Positions 5,343 through 5,506 of a stretch of 5,506 nucleotides of DNA are shown here, piece after piece. The translations under genes and the position numbers were made by a program. Source of the DNA: a bacterium (lineage in GTDB: Bacteria > SZUA-79 > Acidulodesulfobacterales > Acidulodesulfobacteraceae); contig JAJYQZ010000104.1 of the NCBI GenBank assembly GCA_021794335.1, forward strand, positions 1 through 5,506. The letters are read 5' to 3'. The stretch's first letter is position 1. The number at the start of each line of letters is the position of its first letter. Below the pieces are notes generated by a model that was not told the DNA's origin, did no database searches, and was given only the letters and a program-made list of their open reading frames with translations.

Positions 5343-5370
5343 GATTTTATTTTTTAGAAATAATAAAATC
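5343..5370 (-). terminator. AT-rich hairpin after the minus-strand gene
   Basis: GATTTTATT (5343-5351) and AATAAAATC (5362-5370) form a perfect 9-bp stem with a 10-nt loop, 6 bp beyond the stop codon of the minus-strand gene. It contains only one G-C pair and no T tract follows, so any termination would be weak. Confidence 0.25.
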
Positions 5371-5376
5371 GATGGG

Positions 5377-5506
5377 TTAGAGAGTTTTTACGATAACATT
5401 GCTTTCTTTATAAACTAGAGTAGCCCTCTCCCTATAACCTGAAGGCATCGGCACCATCCCCCAACTGTCAAAATCTTCGTCGATGTTAAATTGGATTTTA
5501 TTTTCT
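5377..5506 (-). CDS. 3' end of an unidentified minus-strand gene, cut by the right edge
   Basis: The minus-strand frame from the window edge reads 42 codons to a TAA at 5379-5377. The visible C-terminus contains NIDEDFDSWGMVPMPSGYRE and then ERATLVYKESNVIVKTL. It is richer in G/C than the surrounding spacer, and an open frame without stops over this length in AT-rich DNA supports a real gene. There are no recognisable motifs; the short acidic then amphipathic tail would fit a small antitoxin-like or conserved hypothetical protein. It lies beyond the tRNA remnant and points toward it, so it is either chromosomal flank or part of a neighbouring element. Confidence 0.5.
   Translation of the reverse strand, partial: ENKIQFNIDEDFDSWGMVPMPSGYRERATLVYKESNVIVKTL

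Overview
This is a 5.5-kb piece of AT-rich bacterial DNA that looks like the right-hand part of an integrated mobile element. The evidence for an element is a phage-type self-cleaving repressor (S24 family), a second HTH regulator, several accessory genes of unknown function, and the 3' part of a tRNA-Val(GAC) gene with no 5' half. That remnant is what tRNA-targeting integrases leave at the distal end of an island. Codons are rich in ATA, AAA and TTA, the promoters are sigma-70-like, the ribosome-binding sites are AGGAG-like, and one gene encodes an export signal. No taxon can be named from the sequence alone; an AT-rich Gram-negative (deltaproteobacterial-type) genome is only a guess. No integrase is present in the window.

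Layout from left to right: (1) an XRE-S24 repressor, cut by the left edge (1-665), with its cleavage site and Ser/Lys dyad intact; (2) a DUF3800 protein (697-1455); (3) downstream of it and converging on it, a probable small RNA on the minus strand (about 1546 to 1466), with a TTGACA-N16-TATAAT promoter, two tandem hairpins and an intrinsic terminator; (4) an exported protein with a C-terminal membrane anchor (1694-2836), followed 11 bp later by a soluble protein of unknown function (2848-3711); (5) a four-helix membrane protein with its own extended -10 promoter (3804-4271); (6) a second XRE regulator (4533-5138), whose promoter is overlapped by a perfect 19-bp inverted repeat, probably its operator; (7) the tRNA-Val 3' remnant (5231-5275), short direct repeats, and the 3' end of a minus-strand gene running off the right edge (5377-5506).

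How the parts may work together (inference): the two regulators, one probably damage-responsive, would control the element. The middle genes are its cargo and have the look of a defence or membrane-stress module: a membrane-anchored exported protein, a soluble protein and a 4-TM protein. The DUF3800 gene plus its convergent structured RNA is the most distinctive unit. DUF3800 is predicted to have a nuclease-like fold, and structured RNAs next to DUF3800 genes have been described as motif families, but as far as I know their mechanism is unknown.
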